Shown here piece after piece: positions 51,238-59,183 of a DNA stretch of 64,000 nucleotides. The position numbers and the translations under genes were made by a program. Each line of letters opens with the position of its first letter. Positions within the stretch are counted from its first letter, which is position 1. The stretch is from Arthrobacter nitroguajacolicus_D (GTDB lineage Bacteria; Actinomycetota; Actinomycetes; Actinomycetales; Micrococcaceae), in the NCBI RefSeq assembly GCF_031455195.1, contig NZ_JAVDSH010000003.1, positions 62,001-126,000 on the forward strand, in the 5' to 3' direction. Under the pieces are notes generated by a model, which was not told where the DNA came from, searched no databases, and saw nothing but the letters and a program-made list of their open reading frames with translations.

Positions 51238-52365
51238 ATGAGCACCGTATCTGCCGAGGCGCTCCGTGCTGCCCTGGCAACCGTCATTGATCCGGAGCTC
51301 CGCCGCCCCATCACCGAGCTCGGAATGGTGGAATCGGTGTCTGCCGATAGTGCCGGCGCTGTCCACGTTGCTGTCCTCCTGACCATCGCTGGTTGCCCCT
51401 TGCGCGAAACCATCACCGGGGACGCCACTGCGGCGTTGTCCAGGGTGCCGGGCGTGACCGGGGTGGACGTGGAACTCAAGGTCATGACACCGGCCCAGCG
51501 CGAAGCACTCAAGGAGCAGCTCCGTGGTCCCGGCGGCCAGCGCGGAATTCCGTTCACCAAGCCGGGTTCGTTGACCAAGGTGTACGCGGTTGCCAGCGGG
51601 AAGGGCGGTGTGGGCAAGTCCTCCGTTACCGTGAACCTCGCCTGCGCCCTGGCAGCCCAGGGCCTGCGCGTCGGAATAGTGGATGCGGACGTCCATGGCT
51701 TCTCGGTTCCAGCCCTTATGGGAATCACTCAGAAGCCCACACAGGTTGACGACATGATCCTCCCTCCGGTGGCTTATGGCGTGAAAGTCATTTCCATCGG
51801 CATGTTCGTGGCAGGCAACACGCCCGTGGCGTGGCGTGGCCCCATGCTTCACCGGGCCTTGGAACAATTCCTCACGGATGTGTATTTCGGTGACCTTGAC
51901 GCGCTGTTCCTCGACTTGCCTCCCGGCACGGGCGACATCGCCATCTCCGTGGCGCAACTACTGCCCAACGCGGAGATCCTGGTGGTCACCACACCGCAGG
52001 CAGCCGCCGCTGACGTTGCTGAACGCGCCGGAACCATAGCCACCCAGACGGGTCAAAAAGTTGCCGGCGTCATCGAGAACATGTCGTTCCTGGAAATGCC
52101 CGACGGCGGCCGCATGGAATTGTTCGGAAGCGGCGGTGGCGCCACCCTGGCTGAGCGGTTGAGCGCCACCGTGGACACCGACGTTCCGCTGCTGGGCCAG
52201 ATTCCCCTGGACATCCGCTTGCGGGAAGGCGGGGACGCCGGAAAGCCCGTGGTCTTGGCTGCGCCGGAAACGGCTGCCGCTAAGGCCCTGGAGGGTATTG
52301 CCTCAGCCTTGGCTAACCGGCCGCGTGGACTATCCGGCATGCCTCTGGGAATCCAACCCCGCTGA
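51238..52365 (+). CDS. mrp: Mrp/NBP35-type P-loop ATPase, iron-sulfur carrier family, lacking the CxxC
   Basis: A 375-residue protein. An N-terminal MIP18/DUF59 domain (about 1-95, with VLLTIAGCPLRETI and Cys53) precedes the P-loop domain with the deviant Walker A GKGGVGKSS at 121-129, DADVHGFSVPALMG, WRGPML and LDLPPGTGDIAIS. In ApbC/Mrp Fe-S carriers a CxxC sits after ENMS; here the text is IENMSFLEMPDGGRMELFGSGGG with no Cys. From memory mycobacterial Mrp is similar. The usual dimer-bridging cluster site is therefore absent. It is the last gene of the operon, 4 bases after DUF1003. Confidence 0.9.
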   Translation: MSTVSAEALRAALATVIDPELRRPITELGMVESVSADSAGAVHVAVLLTIAGCPLRETITGDATAALSRVPGVTGVDVELKVMTPAQREALKEQLRGPGGQRGIPFTKPGSLTKVYAVASGKGGVGKSSVTVNLACALAAQGLRVGIVDADVHGFSVPALMGITQKPTQVDDMILPPVAYGVKVISIGMFVAGNTPVAWRGPMLHRALEQFLTDVYFGDLDALFLDLPPGTGDIAISVAQLLPNAEILVVTTPQAAAADVAERAGTIATQTGQKVAGVIENMSFLEMPDGGRMELFGSGGGATLAERLSATVDTDVPLLGQIPLDIRLREGGDAGKPVVLAAPETAAAKALEGIASALANRPRGLSGMPLGIQPR

Positions 52366-52392
52366 CCGGCCCAGCCTGGCATGTCCAGGCGA

Positions 52393-52411
52393 GCGAACCG
52401 CTGCGGTTCGC
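52393..52411. terminator. Short terminator between mrp and tatB
   Basis: GCGAACCG-CTG-CGGTTCGC, an 8-bp perfect stem, sits 27 bases after the mrp stop and directly before the tatB stop (2 bases). It lies between convergent genes; no clear U tract. Confidence 0.6.
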
Positions 52412-52412
52412 C

Positions 52413-52805
52413 TCAGGTGGCTTCAGTGTCGAAAGGCGCGGCTTCGCCATCTGCAAGCCGCTCGATGATCCTCGCCGGAGGTTTGGGTTTGGTGTCCGCA
52501 GCAGAGGCAGCCGCTGCGGCGACCGGCGCACCGGCACTGACCGGCTTGGTGTCGTCCTCCAGGAGTGCATCCTTGATGATGCGCCGGGGGTCATACTGGC
52601 GCGGATCGTACTTCTTCCAGTCGACCTCATCGATGTCTATGCCGACTTCTTCTTTGATCTGCTCGCGTGCGCCGGATGCCATCCGGCGGACTTCCTTGAC
52701 CAGGTTGGCGAGCTTTTGAGTGTATTCGGGCAAACGGCTGGGACCGATCACGAGTACGCCGATAATCAGAAGGAGTATGAACTCCGGGCCGTTGATTCCA
52801 AACAC
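52413..52805 (-). CDS. tatB: Twin-arginine translocase subunit TatB
   Basis: A 130-residue TatA/B-family protein: one N-terminal membrane helix (PEFILLLIIGVLVIGP) with the conserved SRLPEYTQKLANLV amphipathic helix and an acidic, Ala/Pro-rich tail. Glu in GPEF near residue 8 is the TatB-type position. It recruits Tat substrates with TatC, which is not in the window. GTG at 52803-52805 has AAGG before it. It lies 31 bases after the anti-sigma gene, in the order sigE-rseA-tatB; in mycobacteria htrA sits between the last two (recalled Rv1221-Rv1224). Confidence 0.9.
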   Translation of the reverse strand: MFGINGPEFILLLIIGVLVIGPSRLPEYTQKLANLVKEVRRMASGAREQIKEEVGIDIDEVDWKKYDPRQYDPRRIIKDALLEDDTKPVSAGAPVAAAAASAADTKPKPPARIIERLADGEAAPFDTEAT

Positions 52806-52836
52806 GCTACGAAGATTACCTTGTCTGTGGTGCCGC

Positions 52837-53748
52837 TCATAAACCGGCGGGACGGAGGAGGGTCTGGAGGCCGCGCAGGAGTCGCCCGTACCAGGACTCG
52901 GAGGTCTCCCCGTGCCCCTCCCGCGTCATGGAATCGCCGGCCCGGACGATTTCGGGGACCGCATCATCAGCGCTTTCCGGAGGCAAGTCAGAGGCGTAAC
53001 TGATCACGGCGGCGGGCATGGCGTAGACAGCCTTCCACGGCGTTCCCTGGGTGACGGAGAGCTGCGCAGTGCCCGACTGGCCAGCGGATTGCCGGGCGGG
53101 TGGCAGGTGCTCCTCCGTGATTGTGGCGTAATGGCCGTTTCTTTCGAGATGGATTTCAACTGCGGGATGTCCGTTGAGCATCGAGGCTTGGGCAGAGACG
53201 ACGTGGAAGCCCATCGCCAGGAGTTCCGGACAGGCCCACCCTTGGTCCCGCAGGGCGTCCAGTTGCGACGCAGTCAGGCTCATGGTGCTGCCGGCCTTGA
53301 ACGTCGGATCCATGGCGTCCACTGGTCCAGCGCTCCACGCCCCCACCAGCGCGCCAGCGTTGCTGGTCCCGGCAAGCACCCGGGGTTGGTCATCCCCGGC
53401 CACCACGTAAGCGGCGACGCCCAGGGCTCCGGCGCTCACAGCGAGGGTGCCGGCTGCGACCGCGGCGAAACGAAGGCCGCGGGACAGTCCACCCGGTTGG
53501 GGCCGGCTCCAGGTTTCCTGTGTCGGTTCGCTGGCCAGCCGTTCTGTGTGCTGGATCAGTCGCGCAGCTAGGTCTTGGCTGGCTTCGGGCACGGCCGCAC
53601 CCCGGAGCCGCTCAAGGTACTGCCGTTCACGGCCTACGGCGGCGCGGCAGTCCGCACATTTCTGCAAGTGTTCCGGTAGCCGCGAATGGCGGCGGGCAGC
53701 GAATGCGCGCCGGGACAGGGCTCCCGGACGGAAAGGACGTCGAGGCAT
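52837..53748 (-). CDS. rseA: Anti-sigma factor for SigE (RseA-like)
   Basis: About 303 residues. The N-terminal zinc-binding anti-sigma motif reads LPEHLQKCADCRAA, i.e. HxxxCxxC. One membrane helix follows (about 91-118, LRFAAVAAGTLAVSAGALGV) and then an extracytoplasmic sensor domain of about 180 residues with no recognised fold. It should hold SigE inactive until an envelope signal triggers proteolysis. The ATG at 53746-53748 or a TTG six bases earlier (53752-53754) is possible; the sigE stop ends at 53756, so translation is probably coupled either way. Confidence 0.85.
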   Translation of the reverse strand: MPRRPFRPGALSRRAFAARRHSRLPEHLQKCADCRAAVGRERQYLERLRGAAVPEASQDLAARLIQHTERLASEPTQETWSRPQPGGLSRGLRFAAVAAGTLAVSAGALGVAAYVVAGDDQPRVLAGTSNAGALVGAWSAGPVDAMDPTFKAGSTMSLTASQLDALRDQGWACPELLAMGFHVVSAQASMLNGHPAVEIHLERNGHYATITEEHLPPARQSAGQSGTAQLSVTQGTPWKAVYAMPAAVISYASDLPPESADDAVPEIVRAGDSMTREGHGETSESWYGRLLRGLQTLLRPAGL

Positions 53749-53755
53749 CGACAAC

Positions 53756-54379
53756 CTAGTGGATACTGGCGATGCGGGGCATCTTCAAGCGTGGCTTACG
53801 CGCCTCGGCGGGTCGGGGATCGCGGTGGGCCAGCTTCTCGCGCAGCATGGTCCTGCCACGGTGGATACGGGACCTGACGGTCCCCAGCTTCACACCAAGC
53901 GCCTCGGCGACTTCGTCATAGGAGAGGCCTTCAAGATCACAAAGGACGACGGCGGCGCGGAAGTCGGGCGGCAGCTCCTCCAGCGCCCGCTGGACGTCCA
54001 GGTCAAGATTGTTGTGCTCAAAGCTCTGCTCGGGTCCGGGCTCGCGGCCAGGAAGCCGGGACTCGGCGTCCTCGGCAAGTGCGTCAAAGCGGATGCGGCT
54101 CTTACGGCGTGCCTGGTCGAGGAAAAGGTTGGTGGTGATGCGGTGCAACCAGCCGTCCAATGTTCCCGGCTTGAAGTTCTCAAGCGAACGGAACACGCGG
54201 ACGAAGACCTCCTGAGTGAGGTCTTCGGCGTCGAACTTGTTGCCGGTCAGGCGGTAGGCGAGGCGATATACCTTGGCGGAGTGGTTCGCAACCACTTCCT
54301 CCCAGCTGGGCATGACCCATTCGGCAACGGCCTCGAGGCCTTCTGATGTTTGGACTGGCGCAGCATGCGATGCCGGCAT
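53756..54379 (-). CDS. sigE: ECF sigma factor SigE
   Basis: A 207-residue extracytoplasmic-function sigma factor with sigma2 (VYRLAYRLTGNKFDAEDLTQEVFVRVF in parts: LTGNKFDAEDLTQEVF, RITTNLFLDQARR) and sigma4 (ALEELPPDFRAAVVLCDLEGLSYDEVAEALGVKLGTVRSRIHRGR in parts, notably GVKLGTVRSRIHRGR) and short N- and C-terminal extensions. It is the mycobacterial SigE type that responds to envelope stress. ATG 54379 has GAGGGGA before it. It is followed by its anti-sigma gene and tatB, and is divergent from the O-methyltransferase, as I recall for Rv1220c-Rv1221. Confidence 0.93.
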   Translation of the reverse strand: MPASHAAPVQTSEGLEAVAEWVMPSWEEVVANHSAKVYRLAYRLTGNKFDAEDLTQEVFVRVFRSLENFKPGTLDGWLHRITTNLFLDQARRKSRIRFDALAEDAESRLPGREPGPEQSFEHNNLDLDVQRALEELPPDFRAAVVLCDLEGLSYDEVAEALGVKLGTVRSRIHRGRTMLREKLAHRDPRPAEARKPRLKMPRIASIH

Positions 54380-54615
54380 CGTCCACTCCCCTCAAACTGT
54401 GGTTCACCGAAGAAACCGGTGCCGCCCACCTCATGGATGACCGGAGCAATATCATCCCAAGGTTATCTGGGAATTTCCTGACTGGCCGCCGTTTTCTCCG
54501 CAGGGCGGAAAACGTCAGTGGACACAGCCGCATGCCACTCCCCCAACAGCGGGTTTACGCGGGGCAACGCAGTAGTCTGGTACAAACACCCCTACCCGCG
54601 GAAAGCGAATCCTTC

Positions 54616-55248
54616 ATGAGTGCCGACAAGTCAACCAGCTGGTCCTATGCAGAAGATCTGCCGGCTGAGGACGACGTCTTGTTGCGTGCCCGGGAGCGGT
54701 CTTTCGAGCTGGGTGTTACCCCGATCAGCCCGGGTGTTGGTGCGGTACTGACAGTCCTTGCTGCCGCCTCGAAGGCGCAGACAGTAGTTGAAGTCGGCTC
54801 CGGGGCCGGCGTTTCCGGCGTCTGCCTGCTGCGGGGCCTCAGCCCGCAGGCGGTCCTGACAACCATCGACGTCGACGTTGAGCACCTGAAAGCCGCGCGC
54901 GAAGCGTTCCTGGAATCCGGCAGCCCGGCAAACCGTACGCGTACGATCTCCGGCCGGGCGGCGGATGTGTTGCCTCGCCTGACGGATTCGGCGTACGACC
55001 TCGTCTTCATCGACGCGGACAAGCCGAACTTCCCCAAATACGTTGAACAGGCGGTGCGCCTGCTTAAGTCCGGTGGCACTTTGGTCATCAATGACGCCCT
55101 GGATAAGGACCGCGTCTCCAACCCCGCGGCGCGGGACGCCACCACAGTGGTCCTGCGCCAGATCGGCAAAGCCATCCGCGACGACGAGCGCCTGGCTTCG
55201 GCCATGCTCCCAACGGGCGACGGACTTCTGGTGGCAGTCAAGAAGTAG
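54616..55248 (+). CDS. Class I SAM-dependent O-methyltransferase
   Basis: About 210 residues of the O-methyltransferase family 3 (COMT-like). SAM motif I is VVEVGSGAGVSGVCLL, and DLVFIDADKPNFPKYVEQA carries the metal-binding Asp residues. A further Asp/Asn lies in LVINDALDKDRV. These enzymes methylate catechol or similar hydroxyls; the mycobacterial homologue next to sigE (Rv1220c) has no established substrate. I chose ATG 54616 (MSADKSTSW) with GGAAAG before it. An upstream in-frame ATG at 54346 would run into the sigE coding region. Confidence 0.9.
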   Translation: MSADKSTSWSYAEDLPAEDDVLLRARERSFELGVTPISPGVGAVLTVLAAASKAQTVVEVGSGAGVSGVCLLRGLSPQAVLTTIDVDVEHLKAAREAFLESGSPANRTRTISGRAADVLPRLTDSAYDLVFIDADKPNFPKYVEQAVRLLKSGGTLVINDALDKDRVSNPAARDATTVVLRQIGKAIRDDERLASAMLPTGDGLLVAVKK

Positions 55249-55287
55249 CGGGGAGCCGCGTCGAACGGCGCGGCCCTTAAACTCAAA

Positions 55288-55316
55288 GCAGGGCTCCAGC
55301 TTCCGCCGGGCCCTGC
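55288..55316. terminator. Hairpin between the O-methyltransferase and the DUF3117 gene
   Basis: GCAGGGC and GCCCTGC form a 7-bp stem with a 15-base loop between two convergent genes. Another GC-rich pair (GCCGCG ... CGCGGC) lies at about 55256-55275. One or both may terminate transcription. Confidence 0.45.
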
Positions 55317-55325
55317 CTGGTAAAT

Positions 55326-55493
55326 CTATTCGGTCACACCTACGAGGCATTCCTTGAGGTTCTCCGCTTCGGAGGCGTTGAGCTCGACCACAAGCCGGCC
55401 CCCACCTTCGAGCGGCACACGCATGATCAGGCTGCGTCCCTCCTTGGTAACTTCCATAGGGCCGTCGCCAGTACGTGGTTTCATAGCCGCCAT
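55326..55493 (-). CDS. DUF3117 small protein
   Basis: A 55-residue protein, MAAMKPRTGDGPMEVTKEGR then SLIMRVPLEGGGRLVVELNASEAENLKECLVGV, the full DUF3117 family, which is highly conserved in actinobacteria and has no known function. It has no membrane helix. GGAGGGG ten bases before ATG 55493 marks the ribosome site; ATG 55484 is a close alternative. It is probably transcribed alone, since the upstream PIG-V gene ends 227 bases before. Mycobacteria keep a similar gene (recalled Rv1211). Confidence 0.9.
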   Translation of the reverse strand: MAAMKPRTGDGPMEVTKEGRSLIMRVPLEGGGRLVVELNASEAENLKECLVGVTE

Positions 55494-55719
55494 TAGGAAA
55501 ATCCCCTCCATTTGTCCCAAGTACGCCCAACCCGGCCGGGCTGGATCCGCGTAGCAATTGCAGCCGGCGGCACCGCTTGGGAGGCCGCCTTGGCCGGGCA
55601 CTTTAGGTGCTTTGTCCTTGCTAGTAGTCCATTATCCCGTACTTACCCGTCCGTAACGAAATCAACAGCCTGTTTGTCAGGGCTTTGTACATATTGCCGT
55701 TCCGGAACAAAGCTCCACG

Positions 55720-56997
55720 TCAGGGCGGATAATCGCCGCCACCGGGCAAAGGGGCCCATGCCCAGAGCCATACCACCCAGACGATCTGGAGGAGGATGAA
55801 CATGACGACGACGGTTCCCCGGTACGCCTTGGACCTGGACAGCATCGCAGTTGCCAGGGCCAGGGGAAACAGCGGCAGGAGCATCCGGAAGGTACTGGTT
55901 TGCGGGTGCAGGAACACCAGCAGGTATCCCATGTAGCAGGCGCACCATAGCCGGAGCTCCGTACCCAGCGCCCGCACGGGCCTGGAGATCATGACCAGCA
56001 CGAACAAAGCCGTGAAGACGAAGGGGGCGAGCACGCCCAGGACAGGACCAAAAAGCATCCGGCCGGTGTCAAACCAGGGCTTGAAGGGCACCAGGTCATG
56101 TCCGCGCCAAGCCGTTTCCGTGCGGGTGTAGGCCGCCGGGTCGCCTGTGGCCGCCCAGGCTATGGCTGGCCAGGCGAGGGCTGCGATACATGTGGCTCCC
56201 ACCAGGGCACCCAGCGACAACAGGCTTCGCGTAGACAGGGGCTGGTTGCCGCCACTGATGCCCTGTACATTCCTTGCCGGCCCGAAACGCTGCCATAGCT
56301 GCCAGAGGAACAGGAGACCCACCATCGCCGCGAACGGCACCCCCGCAGGCCGGGACAGGGCCATCAGGAAAACCACGGGGATGGCAGCCAGGTAATGCCG
56401 CCGCACGACCAACAGCAGGGACGCGGCAAGGAGCAGGAGGTTCAGGGACTCCGCGTATGGGACCTGGAGGATGGGCGAGACGGGGAAGGTCGAAACGAAG
56501 ATGACGCCCCACATGGCTGTGCGCCTGCCCGCGACCTCCCTGAAGAGCTGGTGAATGACCAGGGCGGCTGCAAGCCCTGCCACCATCGCTATGGCAGTGA
56601 GCGCGGGGAGGGTGCCCAGCCCGGTGACGGCCGAAAGCCCCCGCGCGAGAAAAGGAAACAACGGATAGAAGGCCCAGGCGTTTTCCTTCACCACGCCGTT
56701 TTGGTCGATGGGCAGGACGGTCGGGTAGCCGTCGTCAACTGCCTCCTGGTACCAGCGTCCGTCCCAGATGGTGATGAAGTTCCAGTAGTCCGGAGCCGGC
56801 GCAAACCATGGGTTGGTTCCTTGCTGCACTGCGGCCGCCATGAAGATGCAGGCGCTGACCAAACGGGCGACGACGAAGGCCACGGCAACCTGAAGCCACC
56901 ACGGCCACCCGGCCATCCGTGCGCCGGCGTCCGACACTACGCGGGAAAGGCGTGCCGTGGGTCCCACTCCGGCCGGGATCGGAGCCCGGGAACTCAC
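55720..56997 (-). CDS. PIG-V-like polytopic membrane protein (possible mannosyltransferase)
   Basis: A 425-residue protein with about ten membrane helices. IWDGRWYQEAVDDGYP in the first external loop is the acidic motif (W-D-x-x-x-Y) of GT-C glycosyltransferases and PIG-V, and FYPLFPFLARGL follows it. PYAESLNLLLLAASLLLVVRRHYL and MALSRPAGVPFAAMVG are also like PIG-V. The substrate is probably a polyprenyl-phosphate sugar donor, with transfer to an envelope glycan or protein. It overlaps the end of the DivIVA-like gene by 4 bases, so the two are co-translated. Confidence 0.82.
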   Translation of the reverse strand: MSSRAPIPAGVGPTARLSRVVSDAGARMAGWPWWLQVAVAFVVARLVSACIFMAAAVQQGTNPWFAPAPDYWNFITIWDGRWYQEAVDDGYPTVLPIDQNGVVKENAWAFYPLFPFLARGLSAVTGLGTLPALTAIAMVAGLAAALVIHQLFREVAGRRTAMWGVIFVSTFPVSPILQVPYAESLNLLLLAASLLLVVRRHYLAAIPVVFLMALSRPAGVPFAAMVGLLFLWQLWQRFGPARNVQGISGGNQPLSTRSLLSLGALVGATCIAALAWPAIAWAATGDPAAYTRTETAWRGHDLVPFKPWFDTGRMLFGPVLGVLAPFVFTALFVLVMISRPVRALGTELRLWCACYMGYLLVFLHPQTSTFRMLLPLFPLALATAMLSRSKAYRGTVVVMFILLQIVWVVWLWAWAPLPGGGDYPP

Positions 56998-57335
56998 TGC
57001 TTGGCCCGGGTGTTCTCGTCGCCGCCGGGCCGCTGCGGTGTGAGCGCTTTGAGCCTCTCGATCTCGCTGTCCTTCGCCTGCAACTGTTCCCGGAGCTCAT
57101 CGAGCACCTGGTCCACCTGGTCCATCCGGTAACCCCGCAGGCCCAAGGCGAACCGGACCGTATCGACGTCGGACGGCTTGGCGTCCGACGGCAGCAGGAC
57201 AGGAGGCAGGTTGGGAGTTGGATCATCGAGCCCAGCCCCCATGGAGCGACCGCGAACGATTCCCGCACCCACAAAGAGGGCAGCGCCAACCAGGACAATC
57301 GCTACAAACACCAGAAAAAAGCTCACAGGGTCCAT
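56994..57335 (-). CDS. DivIVA-domain small membrane protein
   Basis: A 113-residue protein with one N-terminal membrane helix (FFLVFVAIVLVGAALFVGAGIV) and a DivIVA-like segment VRFALGLRGYRMDQVDQVLDELREQLQ, including the GYRMDQVD motif found at the DivIVA N-terminus, followed by a coiled-coil end (AKDSEIERLK). It is too short to be a full DivIVA/Wag31. It may localise to curved membrane or the pole and help position its co-translated PIG-V-like partner, which is inference. Confidence 0.85.
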   Translation of the reverse strand: MDPVSFFLVFVAIVLVGAALFVGAGIVRGRSMGAGLDDPTPNLPPVLLPSDAKPSDVDTVRFALGLRGYRMDQVDQVLDELREQLQAKDSEIERLKALTPQRPGGDENTRAKQ

Positions 57336-57353
57336 GGTGCCAGAAACCCCTTG

Positions 57354-58190
57354 CTACTCCGGGCGTTGCTCTCCGGTGGGGCTGGGCAGCGGCGAACCAT
57401 GGAGCACGCGGTGGACGGCGTCTGCCGGGTCATCGACCAACTGGATCAGGTCGAGGTCCTTTTCGGACACCATTCCCTCTGCCACCAATGTTTCCCTGAT
57501 CCACTCGATCATGGGCCCCCAGAACCGGACTCCCAACAGCACAATCGGGAACGAGGTCACCTTGCGCGTCTGGACGAGGACCATGGCCTCGAAAAGTTCG
57601 TCCAGGGTGCCGAGGCCGCCTGGCAGGACAACGAAGCCCTGGGCGTACTTGACGAACATGGTTTTGCGGGCAAAGAAGTACCTGAAGTTGATACCAAGGT
57701 CCACCCACTGGTTGAGGCCCTGTTCGAAGGGAAGCTCGATGCCCAGGCCGACGGAGACCCCGTTGCCCTCTACGGCACCCTTGTTGGCTGCCTCCATGGA
57801 ACCCGGTCCGCCGCCGGTAATGACCGCGACTCCGGCTTCGGCGAGCTTTCGACCAACCTCGACAGCCATCTCGTAGTACTCGGTTCCCGGCTTGGTCCGT
57901 GCCGAACCGAACACGCTCACAGCCGGCCCCAGGTCGGCCAAGGCACCGAAGCCCTCAACGAATTCGCTCTGGATCCGAAGGACGCGCCAAGGGTCCGTAT
58001 GGATGAACTGGCCGGCACCGCTCGTGTCCAGCAAATGCTGGTCCGACATCCCCGTATCGGCCTGTTTGCGGCGAAGCTCCAAGGAGCCCTTGTGCTTGGC
58101 AGGCGCTATTTCAGACGGCAGGGGCACATGGGTGGCCTTGACGCGTCCGTTGGCATCCGGATGGGGAACTGGGTGCTGGCTGATGCTCAT
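57354..58190 (-). CDS. LOG family protein (TIGR00730, cytokinin-activating phosphoribohydrolase-like)
   Basis: A 278-residue Rossmann-like protein. The family motifs are VSVFGSARTKPG, GGGPGSMEAANKGA and the active-site VVLPGGLGTLDELFEAM (PGGxGTxxE). These enzymes cleave nucleoside 5'-monophosphates to base and ribose 5-phosphate. The first 60 residues are extra relative to the short LOG proteins. ATG at 58188-58190 is preceded by TAGCCT at six bases. It is divergent from gluA; downstream, 18 bases separate it from the DivIVA-like gene. Confidence 0.9.
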   Translation of the reverse strand: MSISQHPVPHPDANGRVKATHVPLPSEIAPAKHKGSLELRRKQADTGMSDQHLLDTSGAGQFIHTDPWRVLRIQSEFVEGFGALADLGPAVSVFGSARTKPGTEYYEMAVEVGRKLAEAGVAVITGGGPGSMEAANKGAVEGNGVSVGLGIELPFEQGLNQWVDLGINFRYFFARKTMFVKYAQGFVVLPGGLGTLDELFEAMVLVQTRKVTSFPIVLLGVRFWGPMIEWIRETLVAEGMVSEKDLDLIQLVDDPADAVHRVLHGSPLPSPTGEQRPE

Positions 58191-58196
58191 TGCCCA

Positions 58197-58202
58197 AGGC
58201 TA
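58197..58202 (-). promoter_or_regulatory. -10 element of the LOG-DivIVA-PIG-V operon
   Basis: TAGCCT on the minus strand, six bases (TGGGCA) before the LOG-family ATG; a leaderless start. Confidence 0.55.
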
Positions 58203-58341
58203 GTCCCTATGGACCCCTGCTCCGTCCCAGCGACCCGCCTGTTGCATTGCAGTCTGGTATATCGCTGAAGGACAGGTTTCTGTTCAGTCACGATCTTGGG
58301 GAAGTTGCCGTGACCGTGGTCATATTTGCGTCTTTGTTCGC

Positions 58342-58347
58342 TAGATT
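58342..58347 (+). promoter_or_regulatory. -10 element of the gluABCD operon
   Basis: TAGATT six bases (CTTCGT) before the gluA ATG, with no ribosome site. The first gene of the importer is probably leaderless. Confidence 0.55.
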
Positions 58348-58353
58348 CTTCGT

Positions 58354-59109
58354 ATGACTACTCAAGCGTCCGGCGATGCCCTCGTCTCACTGAACGGCGT
58401 CAATAAGCATTACGGTCAATTGCACGTCCTGAAAGACATCAACCTGCAGGTTAGGAAGGGCGAAGTCGTGGTGGTCATCGGACCGTCAGGCTCCGGCAAG
58501 TCCACCTTGTGCCGCGCGATCAACCGCTTGGAAACGATCGACGACGGCGCTATTGCCATTGACGGGAAGAAACTCCCCGAAGAAGGCAAGGACCTCGCCC
58601 ACCTGCGGGCCGACGTCGGAATGGTCTTCCAGTCCTTCAACCTGTTCGCCCACAAGACGATTCTTGAGAACGTCACGCTGGGTCCGATCAAGGTCAAGAA
58701 GGTGGCCAAAGGTACGGCTGACAAGGAAGCCATGGCCCTCCTTGAGCGCGTCGGCGTGGGACACCAGGCTCCGAAGCTGCCCGCCCAGTTGTCAGGTGGG
58801 CAGCAGCAGCGCGTAGCCATCGCCCGTGCCTTGGCCATGAAGCCGAAGGTGATGCTCTTTGATGAGCCCACCTCCGCACTGGACCCCGAAATGATCAACG
58901 AAGTCCTGGACGTCATGATCCAGCTGGCCAAGGAAGGCATGACCATGATCGTGGTCACCCATGAGATGGGCTTTGCCCGCAAGGCCGCTGACCGCGTGGT
59001 GTTCATGGCGGATGGCCAGATCGTGGAAGACGCAACTCCCGAGGAGTTCTTCACTAACCCGAAGAGCGATCGCGCCAAGGACTTCCTGTCCAAGCTTCTG
59101 ACCCACTAA
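58354..59109 (+). CDS. gluA: Glutamate-type ABC transporter, ATP-binding protein
   Basis: A 251-residue GlnQ-type ATPase: Walker A GPSGSGKST, QSFNLFAHKTILENV, signature LSGGQQQRVAIARAL, Walker B VMLFDEPTSALDPE and switch VVTHEMGFA. Gene order ATPase, binding protein, two permeases matches the corynebacterial gluABCD glutamate uptake operon, which is why I use the symbol; the substrate is inferred. The message is probably leaderless from TAGATT. It is divergent from the LOG gene. Confidence 0.88.
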   Translation: MTTQASGDALVSLNGVNKHYGQLHVLKDINLQVRKGEVVVVIGPSGSGKSTLCRAINRLETIDDGAIAIDGKKLPEEGKDLAHLRADVGMVFQSFNLFAHKTILENVTLGPIKVKKVAKGTADKEAMALLERVGVGHQAPKLPAQLSGGQQQRVAIARALAMKPKVMLFDEPTSALDPEMINEVLDVMIQLAKEGMTMIVVTHEMGFARKAADRVVFMADGQIVEDATPEEFFTNPKSDRAKDFLSKLLTH

Positions 59110-59148
59110 CTCCTCACCGCCCGCACCCCGGCTGTAGAGACCGCACTG

Positions 59149-59165
59149 TGGCCGTACGACGGCCA
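59149..59165 (+). other. Hairpin in the gluA-gluB spacer
   Basis: TGGCCGT-ACG-ACGGCCA, a 7-bp stem with a 3-base loop, ends 18 bases before the gluB ATG. It could stabilise the 5' end of a processed gluB mRNA and so help make more binding protein than ATPase. Confidence 0.4.
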
Positions 59166-59183
59166 ACCAATGAAAGGAATGTC

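Noticed and set aside
55699..55708. Palindrome GTTCCGGAAC near the end of the PIG-V-like gene
   Set aside because: Too short to call an operator, no repeat of it nearby, and it sits past a stop codon.
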